Part shown: positions 58,702 to 64,000 of the stretch, one piece after another
How the letters are laid out: each line of letters opens with the position of its first letter
How positions within the stretch are numbered: position 1 is the first letter of the stretch
Source: Siphonodentalium dalli
Lineage: Eukaryota > Mollusca > Scaphopoda > Gadilida > Siphonodentaliidae
Direction: 5' to 3'
Length of the DNA stretch: 64,000 nucleotides
Assembly (NCBI GenBank): GCA_032622095.1
Contig: CP136066.1
Coordinates: forward strand, 95,257,319-95,321,318
Made by a program: the position numbers and the translations under genes
Notes under the pieces: model-generated
Told to the model about the DNA's origin: nothing
The model's database searches: none
The model's input: only the letters and a program-made list of their open reading frames with translations

Positions 58702-59582
58702 GGCCAAACTTTTTTATTTTCCTGCTTTACGGATCCGCCGACGGATCAAATATAATTTTTATTTTTATTTTCACAGCCGACAGCTGTTTCTGCTTATCAG
58801 TAACAAATTATCTAACCACATTTCACTGATTAAAGATGCATAGGACACACCAACTATAGATATCTCTGGCTTTAATTACTTTTAACTACATCCATGAAAA
58901 CTGTGAAGTCAGCTTGAGTTATATGTGTTGGCCATCAAGATACCTGTTTGCTTTCTATAAATCTTGACATCTCTTTAAAACTTTAAATGGCCTTTAGAAT
59001 ACATTTTGTATTCCTGGGAATTTACGGTGATCTTTATGACTGAAGACTGAAGAGTATGTGGGTTTGCTCAAGTTGCACATTCACTATTTATCACTACCGG
59101 TACCACTAATCTCACCATTCCCATGTGTTTATTAACCTCTCTATACTAAATACTCATTGACCAGACAAGTAGATTCCTCAGGAAAGGTTCAGATAATAAG
59201 TTCAACAAGTTCTAAACTTATTATGTGAACATTTCCCACCAACTAATAGGAATCCTTCTGCAAATATATTATCTGTCGGCTACTTATTTTTCCATGACAT
59301 CCATCCAGATGAATAATGGACTATTTCAATGTATACATTATAACTGAATGGGGGAGTCCATTTATTCAATAATTAAAATGTTGAACAAAAACAAACCCTT
59401 TATTTCTGGATTTTTTCTCGATAAATGACTGACAGAGAATTATAAAGACACAGTTACAACCTTAGCGAATGTCCAAAAAAAAAAAATGATTCGAGCATTT
59501 TTATTTTTATTTTTTTTCCGACCGACCCTACCAAAACAAGGTTTAAAAAATCCGTAAAGCAGAAAAATAAAAAAGTTTGGCC
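58702..59582. mobile_element. MITE with GGCC-poly(T) ends, 881 bp
   Basis: Left end GGCCAAACTTTTTTATTTTC and CTGCTTTACGGATCC; right end is the inverted form ending AAAAAAGTTTGGCC. TAGGGTCGGTCGG on the inner side is shared with 26587-27440. The minus-strand open frame at 59440-59670 is low-complexity. Confidence 0.72.
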
Positions 59583-61247
59583 TTATTGAAAACAAGAAAT
59601 GTCTTGTTGCAAGCCATATATGGTCTGCATTATTTTCTGTGTTCTCCAACGTAATGCATGCAACGGACACATCTGAACACTACTTTATAGGTGAAGTTCA
59701 GGCTGTATTTGTTACGAGAAATCTCTCTCCAACACTCATTTCGGAGATTTTAATACCGATTTTAGATTTTAGGCCACAAAAATAAGTGTATTATTTCTCA
59801 GACAATTTTATTTTCAAATTCACCTAAGTCTCTACTTTTACATTTCATCCAATTTCCAATTTAGTTTATGATAATGTCTTCACAAGCAGTTCATAATTTA
59901 GCTCAAATAAAACATACCTCGGGGGAAATTTTCACTTGAGATGCAGGTGTCAGAGAAACATAATATTTATTTTTTTGGCCTTAAAACTTTATTAAATTTT
60001 AATCTTCACGGAGAATGAATCTGAGTTTGGTTAAGTTGCATTTATTGTCAGTCTCAATTTATATTTTACATCCACAGAGATTTATTTAAAAAGTGAAATC
60101 CCGGCCATTTTGTTTTTTTTGTTTTTCCTAGTTTATTTTTCATATCTTCTGTATGTTGTCTCTAGATTTTGGACATGAGAACTTTTAGAAGGAGATAAGA
60201 GAACATTTTGTGTTATTCTTATAGATTAGCCATGTATTAAAATCACTTTCACCAGGGGCACTGAACTTTTCAACTGATAAGTCAATTGGCAAGAAATGGG
60301 TCTGAAAAGTTCTGATTGAGGCTTCAGTGCCTAAAATTTAAGTAACTGGCTTCTTGTTGAATGAATATCTTTCAGTAAATCTAAACTTGATAAGTTAATT
60401 ATTTTTTAAGGCATGTCGTGCCACCCAATTTCCTATCACCTCTTTTCTGCATCTCTTGAATAATTTCATTCAAATATGTTCTCTCCTATTACAAAGTTGA
60501 TTTGTGTAACTGAATAGTTTGAGAGCACTGAATTTTTGTTTATTATATGACTACAATAGCTGTGATTGAGTGTGAATTTATGATTGCTGTGTGCTGCCTT
60601 TTAATATGTCACTCACTGTTAATAATCATTGAAGATGTATCCAAGGTCCCAGGCTGATTCCTGTGAATTCTATTTTACTTTTTATTTAAAGGTACTCAAT
60701 CTGATCAGACGCTCCTAAATTACTATTTCTTTGGCTTCGGGGTAAAACATATTTGATTCGAGAATTTTATATCCATTTGTTGAACGGTTGGACCAAGTTT
60801 CACTAATAAAGTCTGACAAATAAGTTTTTGGGATAATAAAGTGTATTGTAGATAAAACGGTCATAAAACCTTCACTTCACAGTTGATCAGAGAAAGAACA
60901 TATATATGTAAAACTAAGTCAAATGTTAAGCATGTCGAATACGATGATTTTGGAGCAAAAGGCTCAAAACAAAAGAAGAACTTTTAGACAAAGAACATGT
61001 TAAGGATGCGTAATCCGACTAAGTGCCCCTAAATTACTATCTATTTGGATTCGGGGGTAAAAAATATTTGATTCGAGTTGAGGAACCCACCTATCAAAGC
61101 TCAAGACGGCCTCGGACCAAATTACAGATGAAGATGGATAACTCTAAAATCAAGAGGCTTTGTGTTGATAATAAGGGGGTGGGGAAATTGATCAACTTTG
61201 TTCTCATATTGAATATAAATGATTCTCCAATTCTCCAATAATGATGT
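59583..61247. other. Gene-free stretch with family P fragments
   Basis: No gene supported. Family P pieces (CTAAATTACTATTTCTTTGG, GATTCGAG) lie at about 60685-60765 and 61025-61150. Confidence 0.55.
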
Positions 61248-61353
61248 TTAACCCTTTCAGTGCCAAGTCCGATTTTTGTATCAACCCATATTTCCTTGAT
61301 CATTTTTCAAATTGATTGATTATAATAATGTGATACATTGATGGAAAGAGCTC
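61248..61353. mobile_element. Half copy of the hairpin piggyBac-like MITE
   Basis: TTAACCCTTTCAGTGCC and the following ~100 bp match the left arm of 57584-57798. The right arm is absent and hAT-like MITE sequence follows directly. Confidence 0.8.
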
Positions 61354-61355
61354 TA

Positions 61356-61528
61356 AAGAGCATCACCAAATTCACCCTCTGGGGACCTCATTCTGCTTAC
61401 ACCTCAGCAGAATGAGGTTCCCAGAGGGTGAATTTGGTGATGCTAGCCTGCTATGTGGGGTAGCATCACTAAATTCACCCTCTGGGGACCTCATTCTGTA
61501 AATGACAGACACTCTATTTCAAGGCTTG
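61356..61528. mobile_element. hAT-like MITE (CAAGCC ends), left-truncated
   Basis: Starts within an arm at GCATCACCAAATTCACC and ends at the normal terminus TTTCAAGGCTTG. The junction with the half MITE before it suggests a deletion joining two elements. Confidence 0.78.
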
Positions 61529-61735
61529 CCCAATCTGCCTGATTATACGTCAATAACGCCAATCAGAATTCAATATTAGCAGCCTCAAGATAAAAGTTTC
61601 CAATCGAAGCGATTAACATACAATAAACGAACATAAAAGCAATGTGACGTATTTTGGGGGAAGCCTGCACGCTTCCAAGAAATGACATTCCGACGAGACT
61701 ATGATAGACTCTGTATTATTCTGAGTGTATGCTAC

Positions 61736-61853
61736 TACAGTAATGCCCTAATTAATCGACTGCTTAACCACAGCAGAATTATGGGTAACTTTTCAGGATT
61801 TAGTTGGAAATATGGCTTGTTGCCATTCATCGGAAAGCTCTCCCCTTACTGTA
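61736..61853. mobile_element. MITE D, copy 5, internally deleted
   Basis: TA then CAGTAATGCCCTAATTAATC and the left arm to GGAAAGCTCTCC, followed at once by TTACTG|TA, the tip of the right end. Most of the right arm is deleted. Confidence 0.75.
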
Positions 61854-63496
61854 CACTTACACATGCTGTTTGGATCCCTGAACTCTTCTTCAAACATTTA
61901 TGCTTTGTATTCAGTAAACTACAGAAAACCAGAGAAAGAAATCTCGCTCGCTGACTTGTTCCTATGCAATATTGTACATACAGAATGTATATGATTTTTA
62001 TAATGTAAATATTCATGTGTATCCGAGTTTGAAGAGTTGTTTGTAAATGATGTCTGCATGTGGAATTTAAAATATTTTGTTCTTGTCAGATGTTATTCTT
62101 CATTTTCAACCATTTATATTATGAGAGACATTGACGAATATGAGATGTGGCACCAGATTGGGGATGGGTTGGGGTGTGTAGGTTGTTTCCCCGCCCCACC
62201 CCCTCTGGTCATAATGTTTAACAATTGGAAAGTTCAAAGTTCATGTCTGAAAGAGTTTGAATCTTCAGACCTAACAAGGTTGAGTTTATTCTGATAGTAT
62301 AATTTTCCAACCAATATTTTGCATAATATTTGTAATTTTTAGTCCAAAATTTAATATTCTTCTTTCAGCATGCTCTTTCAGTAAATTTTTAGAAAGCAAC
62401 TGCCATCGATTGCAAAATTTCCAACCAAATGCAACTGTCATCAGTTGCTTGCAACTGTCATCAGTTGCAAAGTTTACAACCTTAGGGTGGGAGGGGGTTG
62501 TAATTTTCCAACAATTGCAAAGTTTGAGTGATCCGTTGTCAGAAAATCCCCACTCCCCTGTGATGTGATTAACAATTCTCTCACATTGTGTTGGCCGAAA
62601 TTGAAGGGAAACATGAATCTAACATTGTTCATATTTATATAATCATTGAAAGTGCTAATATTATGGTTTTTTTTCAGAAGTGGAAATTATATTCTTTTGT
62701 TAACTTTAATTTGTACTTGATCCACAGATAACATGTTGTACATTCAAAGTTTAAGAGCTACCTAAAATATTACTCTATTGGTTAACATTTTAGTACATAC
62801 CCATTGTTGTATTCTCACTGAAAGCAATGGCTTTCAACTGTGTAGTAGTTTTCGACAGAAAGCCCTGGAGTGATCCTGACATTTTTCTTGTGGCACGCTA
62901 CGTCATGACGTTGCTAAAGGAGACGTAATGAGAATTTCTTATTTTTGTGATTCCAAAATTGTTCCAAAACAATGAATTTAATAACAAAAAAATTATTATA
63001 ATTAACAATTTAATTTGTGATTGGGGTATTTAATAAATATAGAGCAGCACATTTTTGGGACAGGTAAGTGATTATTGCACAAGAGCGTTTTGCTGATGGA
63101 TACCCCAAGAGCTGATAGTCTATCCTGGGGTCAGTACTATGAAACTTAATGAAATGCAATTTAGAAGATACATGTAGTAAAATTTTTACGCCCATAATCG
63201 TTGATTATTCGTGTGTACACGTGCTTTCTAATGGTGGAATTTTTATTGAATTTTGTTATCTTCAGGAAATAAAAGCAAACCAACAGGTAATAGAAAGTGC
63301 ATTAGGAATCCTACACATTGGTGGGAAATTTCCTAAGGGATAACTACTCATCAATGAGTATTTAGTGTAGAATGGGTTAAAAAGGGCTATGTTGTCACAC
63401 CAAAAGCAGGCTACCGGTAATAGTAATAGTTGTTACTTGTACCATAAAAATATGTTTTTCTAAATCCTTCATGCATGTGTTTTGACTGTCGTAACC
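61854..63496. other. Gene-free stretch
   Basis: No supported coding region. At about 63266-63290 a CAG acceptor and a GTAATAG donor bracket 21 bp, but with no partner exon I do not call it. CATCAGTTGCAA words repeat near 62457-62475. Confidence 0.5.
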
Positions 63497-63692
63497 CAGC
63501 TATTATTACAACATTGTTTTTGATGTCCTGGGGAAAGTTTCATGCCACTTGCATGAGTTATGGTCTCAGCTATTATTACAACATTGTTTTTGATGTCCCG
63601 AGGAATGTTTCATGCCACTTGCATGAGTTATGGTCTCAGCTATTATTACAACATTGTTTTTGATGTCCTGGGGAGTGGTTCATGCCACTTGC
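63497..63692. repeat. 70-bp tandem repeat, 2.8 copies
   Basis: Units start at 63497, 63567 and 63637 with CAGCTATTATTACAACATTG and differ at only a few positions. Confidence 0.92.
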
Positions 63693-64000
63693 TAGTCCAA
63701 GTCTTCTTGTACTAAAACCAGCTAAGATATTGGGATGGCGATTTGCTGTTTTTAGTCCAAGCCCGCTTGCATACCAATCCTATCACACGAGTTACGCCCA
63801 CGATCTGTGGCGGGAAACTGTGGTGTATTTTACTCGATTTACCTAATGAATCAATACATGATGCTATATACATCGGAAAGAGAGACATCTTATGGTCATA
63901 ATGGTGTATAATAATCTAACTTTCATGTTAAATTACGCATAGAATATTCCGGTTGATTGTCACCAACATCGCTGTTTTTTCTGTTTGTTTACTTAACTGA

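Noticed and set aside
61682-61954. 90-residue open frame
   Set aside because: Its core (ALINRLLNHSRIMGNFSGFSW) is the MITE D arm, and the same peptide appears in other MITE D copies.
63266-63290. 21-bp exon between CAG and GTAATAG
   Set aside because: No partner exon in phase and no conserved peptide; chance splice-like sites are expected.

Overview
The window reads as nuclear DNA of an animal, most likely a bivalve mollusc. It is AT-rich and intron-rich, and it is crowded with non-autonomous transposons. The dispersed repeats carrying GAGTTATGGCCC and runs of CTGT/CCGT, and the ~160-bp repeat arrays carried inside Helentron-like elements, are what I associate with bivalve genomes. The species is not identified. 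I see no tRNA, rRNA, CRISPR or bacterial features.

Layout. 1.3-5.9 kb: a nearly full-length CR1-like non-LTR retrotransposon. Its ORF1 has an SGNH-like signature and one frameshift. Its ORF2 has a 2A-like motif, a PHD-type zinc finger, an APE endonuclease and a reverse transcriptase, with one in-frame TGA and a terminal frameshift. 5.9-28.6 kb: no convincing host gene. It holds Helentron-like elements, a TTAATGG-rich patch, nested MITEs (hAT-, piggyBac- and Tc1/mariner-like) and two degraded reverse transcriptase fragments.

32.8-55.0 kb (+): one host gene, seen as seven exons with matching splice phases and a stop codon. It encodes a secreted-then-anchored type I membrane protein: the end of a signal peptide, a cysteine-containing ectodomain I do not recognise, a Thr/Pro-rich linker, one EGF-like domain on its own phase 1-1 exon, a 33-nt microexon, a transmembrane helix and a short acidic tail. 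The first exon, with the start codon, was not found. Its introns are full of transposons, several within 50 bp of a splice site.

55-64 kb: intergenic, with piggyBac-like and mariner-like MITEs (one nested inside the other), near-perfect palindromes and a 70-bp tandem repeat.

Most of the structure outside the gene can be explained by transposon architecture. Target-site duplications, subterminal inverted repeats and paralogous empty sites can be read directly, which gives a relative order of insertions. Element classes are my inference from ends and duplications, not from database matches.
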